This document shows, one piece after another, positions 36,532 to 45,918 of a stretch of DNA of 64,000 nucleotides; position 1 is the stretch's first letter, and every line of letters begins with the position of its first letter. Under the pieces are notes generated by a model. It ran no database searches. It was not told where the DNA came from and worked only from the letters and a program-made list of their open reading frames with translations. A program made the translations under genes and the position numbers. The DNA is from Thermaurantimonas aggregans (GTDB lineage: Bacteria > Bacteroidota > Bacteroidia > Flavobacteriales > Schleiferiaceae): positions 62,001-126,000 of the forward strand of contig NZ_BHZE01000006.1 of NCBI RefSeq assembly GCF_003851885.1, read 5' to 3'.

Positions 36532-38961
36532 ATGAAAAGTCCTTTTTTGCTCGAGCAGTGGTTTGCATCGCGGGGTTGGCGAGCATTCGTTTTTCAGCGC
36601 GAAGCGTGGAATAAAATCCTACAAGGCAAATCAGGCATTGTAAATGCCCCAACGGGAAGCGGTAAAACTTACTCTGTGTTGGGCGGTGTACTTGAAGTGC
36701 TCAAGAGCGAAAATCCAAAAGGTTTAGTGTGCTTATGGATAACGCCCATACGGGCGCTGGCTAAGGAAATAGAACTGAGTGTTGCACGTGCGTTGGAGGG
36801 ATGTGGTCTTAGCTGGAGGGTGGGCATACGCACGGGCGATACAGAGATAGCCGAGCGACGTGAGCAGGCAAAACAAATGCCTGAGATACTGATTACAACA
36901 CCGGAAAGTCTCCATCTACTGATAGCTACGCGCGATGGCGAGCGGCTATTCGAACAACTGCGATTCGTAATAGTGGACGAATGGCACGAATTGATGGGCA
37001 ACAAGCGCGGTGTGATGATGGAGCTGGCTCTTGCGTGGCTAAGGGCTCGACTGCCCGCATTGCAAACGTGGGGCATCTCAGCCACCATAGACAATATGTA
37101 CGAGGCTATGCAGATATTACTCGGCAGAACTTACCGTGAAGGAATTTTAGTAAGGGCTGACTTGCGCAAGCGAATTGAGGTAATACCTGTATTGCCTGAC
37201 ACCATTGACCTAATGCCTTGGGCCGGGCACCTGGGAATAAAATTGTTACAAAAAGTAGTACCCGTCATCGAGCAGAGCCGCAGTACACTCATTTTTACCA
37301 ACACGCGCTCACAATGTGAAATCTGGTACCAACAGTTGCTCGAGGCAGCCCCGTCGCTGGCAGGACAGATAGCCATGCACCATAGCAGCATCAGCCGCGA
37401 GATTCGCCATTGGGTAGAAGATGCTTTACACGATGGTCGATTAAAAGCCGTGGTGTGTACATCGAGTCTCGATTTGGGCGTGGATTTCAGACCGGTAGAA
37501 ACCATCATCCAAATTGGCAGTCCTAAGGGCGTGAGCCGCTTTATGCAGCGCGCCGGTCGCAGCGGCCATCAACCGGGAGCCGTAAGTCGCATTTATTTCG
37601 TGCCCACGCACACCTTGGAGTTGGTTGAGTCTGCTGCCCTACGCGAAGCTATCGATCGACAAGTGATTGAGCCCCGTGAACCTTATGTGCGCAGTTTCGA
37701 CGTGCTGGTACAATGGCTTGTCACTCTAGCGGTAGGTCCGGGCTTCGAGGCTGGAGAGATTCTTCATCAAGTGCGTTCTACCCACGCCTTTACATCGATC
37801 AGCGATGAGGAGTGGTACTGGTGTTTGTCGTTCATTACCACAGGTGGGCGTACACTTGAGGGATACGACGATTTTCACAAGGTAGTGCGTACCGACGACG
37901 GTCGGTATGTCGTAAAGAGCAAGCGCATCTCCCTGAGGCATCGCCTCAGCATTGGAGCCATTGTAAGCGATACGGTGATGCGCGTAAAGTTTCTTAACGG
38001 CGGATTTGTAGGCACAATCGAAGAGTGGTTTATCAGTCGCCTGAAGCCAGGCGATGTGTTCTGGTTTGCCGGACGCAGTTTAGAGCTGGTGCGTGTACGT
38101 GGTTTAGAGGTTACTGTACGCGCCAGTCAGCAAAAAGAAGGCCTTGTGCCCAGTTGGATGGGTGGACGCATGCCCCTCTCTGGCCAGATGGGCGCCATGC
38201 TGCGTGAAAAACTCCAAGAAGCCTTCGACGACAAGACAACCGACCCGGAGCTTAAGTTTATCTCACCTCTTTGGAAGTTACAGCTCGAGCGCAGTGCCAT
38301 ACCCGGACCTGATCAGTTGCTGATCGAATATCTCGTTTCGCGTGAAGGACATCACCTCTTTGTCTATCCCTTCGAAGGTCGATTTGTACACGAGGGAATG
38401 GCTTCGGTCTTAGCTTGGCGGTTGGCGCTTTTTCAGCCCATTACGTTTAGTATAGCTATGAACGATTACGGCTTCGAACTGCTTTCTGCCGATCCCATTC
38501 CTATTCAAGAGGCCCTCGACTCTGATGTATTTAGCACAGAGCATTTGGAGCGCGATATCCTTCAAAGCGTAAATGCCACTGAAATGGCACGTCGTAGATT
38601 TCGGGACATTGCCGCCATAGCCGGTTTGGTCTTTCAGGGATATCCGGGTAAACCAGTAAAAGAAAAGCACTTGCAGAGCTCAGCGAGTTTGATTTTCAGC
38701 ACCTTATCTGAGCACGAACCCGATAACCTCTTGCTTCGGCAGGCATACGACGAAATCCTACAGTTTCAGCTCGAACATGGACGCATGCAACAGGCTTTCA
38801 GCCGCATTCAAGGTCAAGAAATCTTGCTGCGATACATCGAACGTCCCACGCCCTTTTGCTTCCCTATCATGGTCGATCGCCTACGCGAACGCCTAACCAA
38901 CGAATCCCTCGAACAGCGCGTCGAAAAAATGCTCAGAGAGGCAGGCGTGGAAGTGAAATGA
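36532..38961 (+). CDS. Lhr-like DEXH-box DNA helicase (ligase-associated type)
   Basis: An 809-residue SF2 helicase. Walker A is NAPTGSGKTYS near residue 40, the DEXH box is VDEWHEL near 148, motif III is SATIDN near 183, and motif VI is QRAGRSGHQPG near 343. The C-terminal 450 residues match the Lhr-like extension. In many bacteria this family sits with an ATP-dependent ligase, a nuclease and a phosphoesterase, but none is in this window, so it is a stand-alone copy. DNA repair is the likely role. I chose the ATG at 36532; a frame from 36502 adds residues without family support. Confidence 0.88.
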   Translation: MKSPFLLEQWFASRGWRAFVFQREAWNKILQGKSGIVNAPTGSGKTYSVLGGVLEVLKSENPKGLVCLWITPIRALAKEIELSVARALEGCGLSWRVGIRTGDTEIAERREQAKQMPEILITTPESLHLLIATRDGERLFEQLRFVIVDEWHELMGNKRGVMMELALAWLRARLPALQTWGISATIDNMYEAMQILLGRTYREGILVRADLRKRIEVIPVLPDTIDLMPWAGHLGIKLLQKVVPVIEQSRSTLIFTNTRSQCEIWYQQLLEAAPSLAGQIAMHHSSISREIRHWVEDALHDGRLKAVVCTSSLDLGVDFRPVETIIQIGSPKGVSRFMQRAGRSGHQPGAVSRIYFVPTHTLELVESAALREAIDRQVIEPREPYVRSFDVLVQWLVTLAVGPGFEAGEILHQVRSTHAFTSISDEEWYWCLSFITTGGRTLEGYDDFHKVVRTDDGRYVVKSKRISLRHRLSIGAIVSDTVMRVKFLNGGFVGTIEEWFISRLKPGDVFWFAGRSLELVRVRGLEVTVRASQQKEGLVPSWMGGRMPLSGQMGAMLREKLQEAFDDKTTDPELKFISPLWKLQLERSAIPGPDQLLIEYLVSREGHHLFVYPFEGRFVHEGMASVLAWRLALFQPITFSIAMNDYGFELLSADPIPIQEALDSDVFSTEHLERDILQSVNATEMARRRFRDIAAIAGLVFQGYPGKPVKEKHLQSSASLIFSTLSEHEPDNLLLRQAYDEILQFQLEHGRMQQAFSRIQGQEILLRYIERPTPFCFPIMVDRLRERLTNESLEQRVEKMLREAGVEVK

Positions 38962-39033
38962 TCAGAGGTAAAGGTTAAGGGTTAAGTAACTTAAACTCTA
39001 ACATCAACCTTAACTAAAACTCTTTCTGCGCAT

Positions 39034-39055
39034 TTCTGTAAGATCTGCGGGAATT
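39034..39055 (+). repeat. Diverged copy of the 'TCTGCGGGA' intergenic repeat
   Basis: TTCTGTAAGATCTGCGGGAATT matches the unit at 30665-30686 at 18 of 22 positions. It lies between the helicase and the RelA/SpoT gene, in a gap of about 210 bases that has nothing else except the promoter element. Confidence 0.5.
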
Positions 39056-39119
39056 AATGAATTAAAAAACAAACATTTACTTTTTAAATACCCTGATAAA
39101 TCACAGTAAAAAGCTTTCG

Positions 39120-39127
39120 TAACTTTG
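39120..39127 (+). promoter_or_regulatory. -7 promoter element of the RelA/SpoT gene
   Basis: TAACTTTG matches TAnnTTTG and lies 48 bases before the ATG at 39176. No TTG is present at the right distance upstream. Confidence 0.5.
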
Positions 39128-39175
39128 AGGTAACAAACCTCCCACTACTCTTTTACACCAAGTTTGATTAAACCT

Positions 39176-41398
39176 ATGCCGGCAGAAGTACTACAAATAG
39201 ATCAAAACACTGAGGACAAACGCAAAATTTTAAATCGCTACCGAGCCCTGCTTAGGAGTTGTGCGGGTAAGCTCGACAATGCAGATAAAAAACTCATCCG
39301 CAAAGCCTTTAACGTGGCAATGGATGCGCACAAAGGCGTGCGTCGCAAAAGCGGTGAGCCATACATCCTGCACCCCCTGGAGGTGGCCATCATCGTATCG
39401 CGCGAAATCGGCCTCGGGCCTACATCCATCGCTTGCGCCCTTTTGCACGATGTAGTTGAAGACTCCGAATACACCCTCGAAGACATTGAGCGCCTCTTTG
39501 ACAAGACCATCGCAAAAATCATCGATGGACTTACCAAAATCTCTTTCGTATCGGATATGGACATCTCCGTGCAAGCTGAAAACTTCCGCAAGATGCTGCT
39601 GACCATATCTGACGACATCCGCGTAATCCTCATCAAATTGGCTGACCGCCTGCACAACATGCGTACTATGGACGATATGCCGGCACACAAGCAACTCAAA
39701 ATAGCCTCCGAAACCCTCTACCTCTACGCTCCCCTTGCCGGAAGGCTCGGCCTCTACAACATCAAAACCGAACTCGAAGACCTCTCCCTAAAATACACGG
39801 AGCCCGAGGTATATGCCGAAATCGAGCGCAAGCTGCGCGAAACCAAAGCCGATGATACGCGCTATCTAACCCAGTTTTCCGAAAAAATCCGAGAACTGCT
39901 CAAAAACGAAGGCCTCGACTTCACCATTAAATACCGCACCAAAAGCATTTATTCTATACGGAAGAAGATGCGCAAACAAGGCATCCCTTTCGAGGAAGTT
40001 TATGACAAATTTGCCATCCGCATCATCCTGAACAGTTCGCCCGAGCGCGAGAAAGCTGACATCTGGCGCGTGTATTCCATCATCACCAGTCACTATAAGC
40101 CGAGTCCTGAACGGTTTCGAGACTGGATATCAGCGCCTAAATCAAATGGCTATGAATCGCTGCACACCACTGTGATGGGGCCAGATGGTCACTGGATCGA
40201 AGTACAAATCCGCTCCAAGCGCATGGACGACATTGCCGAGCGCGGCTATGCTGCCCACTGGAAGTACAAAGAAGACGCCTCCTCTGACGCGCACTTAGAA
40301 AAACTCATCGAAAAAATTCGCCAGCTGCTCGAAAATCCAGAATCCAATGCCGTAGAATTTGTAAACGATTTTAAAACCAACCTGCTCTCGGATGAAATTT
40401 TCATCTTCACGCCCAAAGGAGACCTCAAACGACTCCCTGCCGGCTCCACCCCTCTGGATTTTGCCTTTGAAATACACACCGATATCGGACTTAAAACGCT
40501 GGGCGCAAAGGTGAACGGCAAGCTTGTACCTCTCAATTACAAATTACAAAGCGGAGACCAAGTTGAGATCATCACCTCTGAAAAACAAAAGCCCAAAGAA
40601 GAATGGCTCAATCATGTAGTTACTAGCAAAGCGAAAACTAAAATTAAATCGTCGCTGCGCGAAGAAAAACGCGTACTCGCCGACCAAGGTCGTGAAATTC
40701 TCAGTAGAAAACTTTCGTACATTAAAATCAAACCGACCGAGAAAGTTCTCAACCGCATGGCGCAGTTTTTCAAACTGGCCAATACCCAAGAGCTTTTTTA
40801 CAAAGTTGGAAGTAAAATCATTGATAACGAAGACATTAAAGAATTTGCCAAAGAATACAACAGGGGCTTTATGGCCTACCTGCGCAAAAAGTTCGGCCGT
40901 TCAGATTCAGAGGATACACAGATCAAGAAAACAGTACAAACCGAAGAAGACCCAAAGATTCTCGTATTTGGGCAAAACGACGAAAAGCTCGAATACCGCA
41001 TGGGTAAGTGCTGCAATCCTGTGCCGGGCGATTCGGTGTTTGGATTTTTGAGCAGTGGGTCAGGGATTACGGTGCATCGATACGATTGTCCGAATGCCAT
41101 TACGCTCCAGAGTAACTATGCCAATCGCATCATCAAAGCCCGCTGGGTGGCTGAGCAATCAGGCAACTTCACGGCAGTGCTCGTTATCAAAGGAATTGAT
41201 ACGATGGGACTAGTAAATAAGGTTACCCAAATCATCTCGAACGACATGAATGTGAACATTAAAGCCATCAATATCTCTGGCGATGCGGGCATATTCTCCG
41301 GAGAGATTACCCTTGTAGTAGCTGATAAAATGCATTTGACCAAAATCATTGAAAAACTAAAGAAAGTAGAAGGTGTAACCTCTGTAACCCGAAAATAA
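39176..41398 (+). CDS. RelA/SpoT family bifunctional (p)ppGpp synthetase/hydrolase
   Basis: A 740-residue stringent-response enzyme. The hydrolase HD domain has ALLHDVVEDSEYT near residue 92 and ADRLHNMRTM near 155. The synthetase domain has YDKFAIRII near 278 and SPKSNGYESLHT near 320. The TGS domain is near 405-470 (IFIFTPKGDLKRLPAGSTPL), then a zinc-finger-like CCNPVPGD near 610, and a C-terminal ACT domain (about 665-740). The HD residues for ppGpp hydrolysis are kept, so it should both make and break ppGpp. I chose the ATG at 39176 over a TTG 12 bases upstream. Confidence 0.95.
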   Translation: MPAEVLQIDQNTEDKRKILNRYRALLRSCAGKLDNADKKLIRKAFNVAMDAHKGVRRKSGEPYILHPLEVAIIVSREIGLGPTSIACALLHDVVEDSEYTLEDIERLFDKTIAKIIDGLTKISFVSDMDISVQAENFRKMLLTISDDIRVILIKLADRLHNMRTMDDMPAHKQLKIASETLYLYAPLAGRLGLYNIKTELEDLSLKYTEPEVYAEIERKLRETKADDTRYLTQFSEKIRELLKNEGLDFTIKYRTKSIYSIRKKMRKQGIPFEEVYDKFAIRIILNSSPEREKADIWRVYSIITSHYKPSPERFRDWISAPKSNGYESLHTTVMGPDGHWIEVQIRSKRMDDIAERGYAAHWKYKEDASSDAHLEKLIEKIRQLLENPESNAVEFVNDFKTNLLSDEIFIFTPKGDLKRLPAGSTPLDFAFEIHTDIGLKTLGAKVNGKLVPLNYKLQSGDQVEIITSEKQKPKEEWLNHVVTSKAKTKIKSSLREEKRVLADQGREILSRKLSYIKIKPTEKVLNRMAQFFKLANTQELFYKVGSKIIDNEDIKEFAKEYNRGFMAYLRKKFGRSDSEDTQIKKTVQTEEDPKILVFGQNDEKLEYRMGKCCNPVPGDSVFGFLSSGSGITVHRYDCPNAITLQSNYANRIIKARWVAEQSGNFTAVLVIKGIDTMGLVNKVTQIISNDMNVNIKAINISGDAGIFSGEITLVVADKMHLTKIIEKLKKVEGVTSVTRK

Positions 41399-41521
41399 CT
41401 CTTACTTTACACACTCAATGTTTTAGCTTATACTACATCAAAATTTCTTAAAAACCCTAAAAATGCCATCGGCTTTGACCTCGATTGAGACTTAATAGAT
41501 ATCCATTTTGGCAGAGAGTTT

Positions 41522-41529
41522 GTAGGTTT
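41522..41529 (+). promoter_or_regulatory. -7 promoter element of the def operon
   Basis: TAGGTTTG matches TAnnTTTG, 29 bases before the ATG at 41559. The nearest TTG upstream is only 11 bases away, so the -33 element is not clear. Confidence 0.45.
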
Positions 41530-41558
41530 GCAGGCTTTCATTGAATAGAGAAATATTG

Positions 41559-42131
41559 ATGATATTACCCATTGTAGCATACGGCGATCCGGTACTGAAG
41601 CGCAAAAGCATACCTATTGACCACTCATACAAGAATCTTAATGAACTTATTGCCAATATGTGGGAAACCATGTATCAGGCCAACGGCGTAGGACTAGCAG
41701 CTCCACAAATAGGATTAAACATAAGGCTTTTTATTGTTGACGCTACACCTTTTGCTGAAGACCCGGAATATGCCAATGAAGAAGGCATCAAAGACTTTAA
41801 AAAAGTTTTTATCAACGCACAAATTTTAGAAGAGAGTGGTGAGAAATGGGCCTTCAACGAAGGATGCCTCTCCATTCCTGAAATCCGCGAAGATGTTTCG
41901 CGCCACGAACGCATACGCATGACTTGGTTTGATGAGAACTTTCAAGAACACACCGGCGAATTTGACGGCATTCGGGCGCGCATCATACAGCACGAATACG
42001 ATCACATCGAAGGCATCCTATTCACCGATCGACTTTCGCCCCTGCGAAAAAGACTCATTAAAGGCAAACTTGACAACATTCTGAAGGGTAAAGTGAGTTG
42101 TAACTACAAAATCCGTTTTTACAACAAATGA
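41559..42131 (+). CDS. def: Peptide deformylase
   Basis: Removes the formyl group from new proteins in the cytoplasm; about 190 residues. Motif 1 is GVGLAAPQIG near residue 38, motif 2 is EGCLSIPEI near 107 with the metal-binding cysteine, and motif 3 is QHEYDHIEGILF near 145 with the two histidine ligands. The ATG at 41559 gives the usual start (MILPIVAYGDPVL); a TTG at 41541 is less likely. It overlaps the next gene by ATGA, and it heads a five-gene plus-strand operon. Confidence 0.96.
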   Translation: MILPIVAYGDPVLKRKSIPIDHSYKNLNELIANMWETMYQANGVGLAAPQIGLNIRLFIVDATPFAEDPEYANEEGIKDFKKVFINAQILEESGEKWAFNEGCLSIPEIREDVSRHERIRMTWFDENFQEHTGEFDGIRARIIQHEYDHIEGILFTDRLSPLRKRLIKGKLDNILKGKVSCNYKIRFYNK

Positions 42132-42709
42132 TGAAAAGAGTCTATTGGTTAATAGCAATGCTCATGCTAATCGCATGGTCTTGCGGCTCGGGAAGTGAAA
42201 CTTCAGAAGATAAAAACGACGCAAAAGAGCTGATCGCAGAAATAGAAGCCATTGAAAACAAACTGCTCAAGACCATGCCTGAAGCTGACACGGCGTTGGC
42301 GGTACAATTGATCGAAAAAATGCAAGAGTACAGTCAAGCCTTCCCTCAAGACACGCTATCTGCGCAGTTTTTGATAAAAGCGGCCAATCTCTATCTGTTG
42401 CTACCCGACCGAGAAATAGACGCTTTGAGGCAATTGCAGATCGTTTATACCCGATTTGCCGGTCAGCCGTATGCTGCACAAGCCCTTTTTCTAGCCGGTA
42501 TGATCTATGACAACAACTTGCGCCAACCTCAGCAGGCCATACGCATGTGGGAACAAGTAGTTGCTGACTATCCCACACACCCTTTGGCAGCGCAGGCTTC
42601 GAGTTTGCTAAAAATTACGGATACCGACCCCTACAACGACCTCGAAATGATCGAGCGTTGGCTCAATGACCCAAAAAACAAATCCATTCAATCAGCTGAA
42701 AATAAGTAA
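42128..42709 (+). CDS. TPR-type lipoprotein
   Basis: A 193-residue lipoprotein. The lipobox is LIAWSC with the cysteine near residue 19. The mature part carries helix pairs of TPR character (NLYLLLPDREIDALRQLQIV, and AGMIYDNNLRQPQQAIRMWE near residue 122), similar to the assembly-factor type repeats of BamD-like proteins, but much shorter. It overlaps def by four bases. Anchoring to the periplasmic face of a membrane is inferred from the lipobox. The function is unknown. Confidence 0.75.
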   Translation: MMKRVYWLIAMLMLIAWSCGSGSETSEDKNDAKELIAEIEAIENKLLKTMPEADTALAVQLIEKMQEYSQAFPQDTLSAQFLIKAANLYLLLPDREIDALRQLQIVYTRFAGQPYAAQALFLAGMIYDNNLRQPQQAIRMWEQVVADYPTHPLAAQASSLLKITDTDPYNDLEMIERWLNDPKNKSIQSAENK

Positions 42710-42717
42710 ATTAAACT

Positions 42718-43170
42718 ATGGACCTTAAGAAAATCATCGCTGTAACTGGTAAGCCTGGCTTGTACAAACTCATTACTACAACCCGTACAGGAATTTTGGT
42801 AGAAAGTCTTACGGATGGCCGAAAAATGCCCGTAAGCGCCAATCAAAACGCCTCAAGTCTCTACGACATTTCGATGTTTACCTATGGCGACGACAAACCA
42901 CTGCGCGAAATTTTGGCTGACATGTATAAGCACTACAACGGCCAAAAAGCACCATCGCACAAAGAGTCTGAATCGGTACTTAGGTCTGAGTTTGAGAAAT
43001 TCTTTCCCGATTACGATAAAGAGCGCGTGTACTTGAGTGACATTAAAAAAGTATTTCAGTGGTATAACACGCTTGTAGAACTTGGACTAGCTGACGACCA
43101 ACCCGAACCTGTGGATGCTACCGCTGAAAAAAGCGAATCATCTACCACAGCCGAAGAAACTCAGCAGTAA
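42718..43170 (+). CDS. DUF5606 family protein
   Basis: A 150-residue protein of a Bacteroidota family with no known function. The core MDLKKIIAVTGKPGLYKLIT is an SH3- or ribosomal-like small beta fold, followed by helices (REILADMYKHYNGQKAPSHK) and a Glu-rich tail (about 125-150, ending EETQQ) likely to be disordered. It starts eight bases after the lipoprotein and mazG begins one base after its stop, so it belongs to the operon. It is cytoplasmic, with no signal peptide. Confidence 0.8.
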   Translation: MDLKKIIAVTGKPGLYKLITTTRTGILVESLTDGRKMPVSANQNASSLYDISMFTYGDDKPLREILADMYKHYNGQKAPSHKESESVLRSEFEKFFPDYDKERVYLSDIKKVFQWYNTLVELGLADDQPEPVDATAEKSESSTTAEETQQ

Positions 43171-43171
43171 A

Positions 43172-43951
43172 GTGAATTCATTCGACGATAAACTCAAAGC
43201 CTTTGGCCGACTGCTCACCATTATGGACGAGCTTCGTACCCAATGCCCATGGGACATGAAGCAAACGATGGAGAGCCTGAGGCACTTAACCATTGAAGAG
43301 ACCTACGAGCTCGCCGATGCTATACTCGACCAAAACATGGCCGAAATCAAAAAGGAAATCGGCGATCTCATGCTCCATATGGTTTTTTACGCTAGAATCG
43401 CTTCAGAATCAGGCAATTTCGACATTGCTGATGTGCTCAATGGCATTTGCGATAAACTCATTGCAAGGCATCCACACATCTATGGCGATGTAAAAGTGTC
43501 GGGCGAAGAAGAAGTAAAAGCCAATTGGGAAAAACTGAAGCTGAAAGAAGGAAACCGCTCAGTACTCGATGGTGTGCCAAAAAGCCTGCCGGCAATGGTA
43601 AAAGCACAGCGCATTCAAGAGAAAGCGCGCGGTGCAGGCTTTGACTGGGACAATGCCGAGCAAGTGTGGCAAAAGGTTCAGGAAGAACTCAAAGAATTCC
43701 ACGAAGAGGCAACGAAAGGCAATAATGATGCAATGGAAAGAGAATTCGGTGATCTGCTCTTTAGCCTCATCAACTATGCCCGCTTTCTGAACATCAATCC
43801 TGAAAATGCCTTAGAAAAAACCAACAAAAAATTCATCCAGCGTTTCCAGTACATGGAACAAGCTGCTGCTGCTGACGGACGAACGCTTCACGATATGACA
43901 TTGGAAGAAATGGACATTTATTGGGAAAAGGCAAAAGACGTTGAAAAATGA
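43172..43951 (+). CDS. mazG: Nucleoside triphosphate pyrophosphohydrolase MazG
   Basis: A 259-residue house-cleaning enzyme that breaks NTPs or modified dNTPs. CPWDMKQTMESLRHLTIEE and EETYELADAI near residues 25-48 carry the EExxE part, with KKEIGDLMLHMVFYA near 68 supplying the other metal-binding acids. A second MazG half repeats (about 140-220) with ELKEFHEEA and EREFGDLLFSLINYAR. I chose the GTG at 43172, one base past the DUF5606 stop; the longer frame would overlap that gene. It overlaps the next gene by ATGA. Confidence 0.93.
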   Translation: MNSFDDKLKAFGRLLTIMDELRTQCPWDMKQTMESLRHLTIEETYELADAILDQNMAEIKKEIGDLMLHMVFYARIASESGNFDIADVLNGICDKLIARHPHIYGDVKVSGEEEVKANWEKLKLKEGNRSVLDGVPKSLPAMVKAQRIQEKARGAGFDWDNAEQVWQKVQEELKEFHEEATKGNNDAMEREFGDLLFSLINYARFLNINPENALEKTNKKFIQRFQYMEQAAAADGRTLHDMTLEEMDIYWEKAKDVEK

Positions 43952-44679
43952 AAAAACTCTTTTTTGCAACCAGTCTTTTATTACTAACATCCTCGATTTA
44001 CTGCCAAAAAGTAAAAAAAGAAGCAGAGCTCTACACCAAACCCGGCGTGCGTGTGCTTTTTACCATACCCGAGGGCACCGAAGTATATACCGGGCCAATG
44101 ACCGACAATTGGTACCCGGCGAGCATAGAAGTAATGGTGCGCCGTGCTGAAATGAGCGGTCATCGCATCGCTCAGGGGGCTTCCATTTTTATCGGAGGTA
44201 AAGAAGTGGGTGTAATGCCACAGCAATGGGATGTGACAGAAGTGGTTGAGGCTGGCGGAAGGCACAAAGACAAGTTTCGAGTAATCATTCAGGGCTATCT
44301 CTTCAAAACCAAAATCGACGATGCTACCAAGCCCGAAGCTGCCCTAGAAAAAGTTATTGCTAAAAAAGGCAATATCACAGCAAGCCTGTCAGAATGGGTT
44401 TCTGAATTCAAGCCTGAAAAACACGTACTGCCTAATGGTACAGTATATGTGCTGCGCGACAAAAACAAATCATTGGCCGGTGATGGCATTCGCCTACTAC
44501 TGTTTTTAAAAGGCGATAACCGGCTTACAGCTGTGGTTACACAAAATCACCCTCTCAATGCACGGTTTAAACATGTTCAAAGTGAGGAGCCTTATTTGTA
44601 TCATTTTCCCTTCGGAAAACCTTCCACCACAGATTGGGAAGAGATTGAAGGCATTGTGATGAAATTTTCGCCTTTATAG
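43948..44679 (+). CDS. Exported protein of unknown function
   Basis: I do not recognise it. A 243-residue protein with a signal peptide MKKLFFATSLLLLTSSIYC. The mature part is mixed beta/alpha with LYTKPGVRVLFTIPEGTEVYT, near an SH3-like look, and NRLTAVVTQNHPLNARFKHV near the end. It overlaps mazG by ATGA and closes the five-gene operon. It has no lipobox, so it is probably periplasmic. SH3-type ligand binding is a guess only. Confidence 0.6.
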   Translation: MKKLFFATSLLLLTSSIYCQKVKKEAELYTKPGVRVLFTIPEGTEVYTGPMTDNWYPASIEVMVRRAEMSGHRIAQGASIFIGGKEVGVMPQQWDVTEVVEAGGRHKDKFRVIIQGYLFKTKIDDATKPEAALEKVIAKKGNITASLSEWVSEFKPEKHVLPNGTVYVLRDKNKSLAGDGIRLLLFLKGDNRLTAVVTQNHPLNARFKHVQSEEPYLYHFPFGKPSTTDWEEIEGIVMKFSPL

Positions 44680-44691
44680 CGATTGATAAAA

Positions 44692-45468
44692 TTAATTGTT
44701 CACTACTTCAGCTCTTTCATGAGTTTCGCGCAGATCACGCCTTAAAAGCAGAGCCATACATGCTGAAGTAATTAGGTTTCTTTCGTCCATAGGGAGCTCT
44801 TCGCGAATGTAATAACCGCCCTTGTTGATTATATCGGCTATTGCTAACTCTATCCCATCCTTCCTGATGACAAAACCTATCGGAGTATTTGACCACATAC
44901 GCTTGCCAGACGGGCGACGGAAATAATGAAAACTTTCTACTTCGTAAGTTTCGCCTTGGGGACCTTTCAATATGCCTATTCCTCTTTGCTGTGGTAAAAT
45001 GAACATAGGCGGCTCATTGTACACCAATTCCCATTCTTGTACAGAGCCTGTACTATCGCTCAAGGCGATGGTAGCTACAAAGACATTTTCGTATTTGATG
45101 GGCCAGCCACCCATGCGACGAGCAATCCAGGTAAAATCTTCTTGTCGAATTTTGGTGAAACAAAAGACAGTCGCAACGGTATCTTGAGGCCGAGCTGCCT
45201 CGCGCACCACAAAGCGATAGCGCTCACTGGCGCCTGTCCAGCGCATCACAAAGGTAAAGTGGTAACTTTCCGTCCAACCTCTACGAATGTTGGTAGCCAA
45301 GTATGGTCCAACAGTCATGTTTTTTTTAAAAGGCCAGGATTGCCTATTTTGAGCCTGATAATAGGCAGAGCGTTGCTCGAAGTCATCGGGTACCGCAAGC
45401 CTGTAAGAACAAGACGATATAAAAATTGTAAGTAAGAAAAACAACCAAGTATTTTTGGTAAAGTTCAT
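44692..45468 (-). CDS. Lipoprotein of unknown function
   Basis: A 258-residue lipoprotein. The signal peptide ends in the lipobox IFISSC, near residue 20. The mature part is beta-rich (YHFTFVMRWTGASERYRFVV, VYNEPPMFILPQQRGIGILKG), with SFHYFRRPSGKRMWSNTPIGF near residue 200. No family is recognised. It faces the def operon's last gene, 12 bases away, with no terminator between. The downstream 450 bases on its promoter side hold no gene. Confidence 0.65.
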   Translation of the reverse strand: MNFTKNTWLFFLLTIFISSCSYRLAVPDDFEQRSAYYQAQNRQSWPFKKNMTVGPYLATNIRRGWTESYHFTFVMRWTGASERYRFVVREAARPQDTVATVFCFTKIRQEDFTWIARRMGGWPIKYENVFVATIALSDSTGSVQEWELVYNEPPMFILPQQRGIGILKGPQGETYEVESFHYFRRPSGKRMWSNTPIGFVIRKDGIELAIADIINKGGYYIREELPMDERNLITSACMALLLRRDLRETHERAEVVNN

Positions 45469-45918
45469 GTTTTTTGATTCCAGATTTTTATTGAAATTAA
45501 CGAAAATTGGTAAGCAAGGTTATCAAATTTTACTAAAAAACAATTGAATTAGTTTAGTGTGAAATTTTCTTTGAATAAACAGGAAGGTGCAAAGCATAAG
45601 TTATTAGTTATCAGTGTTTACGAAATGAAAGATCTTACAAGAAAAGATGGATAATTGGGTTAAAAGGAATGAATCAGACAGATAAGGAGAAACAAGCAAT
45701 ACAAATCGTGTTCGACCTTAACGTGAGGAATACGACGGGAGCGCGCCAACACAGTGCGTAGGCAACGCAAAGCAATGCCGAAGCGCAGCAGCGAAGCAAC
45801 TACAGACATAAAGTTTCAGTTTACTCAACATCTTTTTAACCTGATCATTGTATCCGCCTCAGTCAAGAGCGCTTATGCACGCTGCCTTAAGCACACCCAA
45901 ACAGAAAAAGAAAATTAA
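45469..45918. other. Gene-free stretch between the lipoprotein and fatty acid hydroxylase genes
   Basis: About 450 bases. The first half is AT-rich and the second has a GC-richer patch (about 45730-45795) with short near-repeats such as GCGCAGCAGCGAAGCAAC. The longest plausible frame there is only about 30 codons. I see no RNA gene, terminator or mobile element that I can support. Confidence 0.5.
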
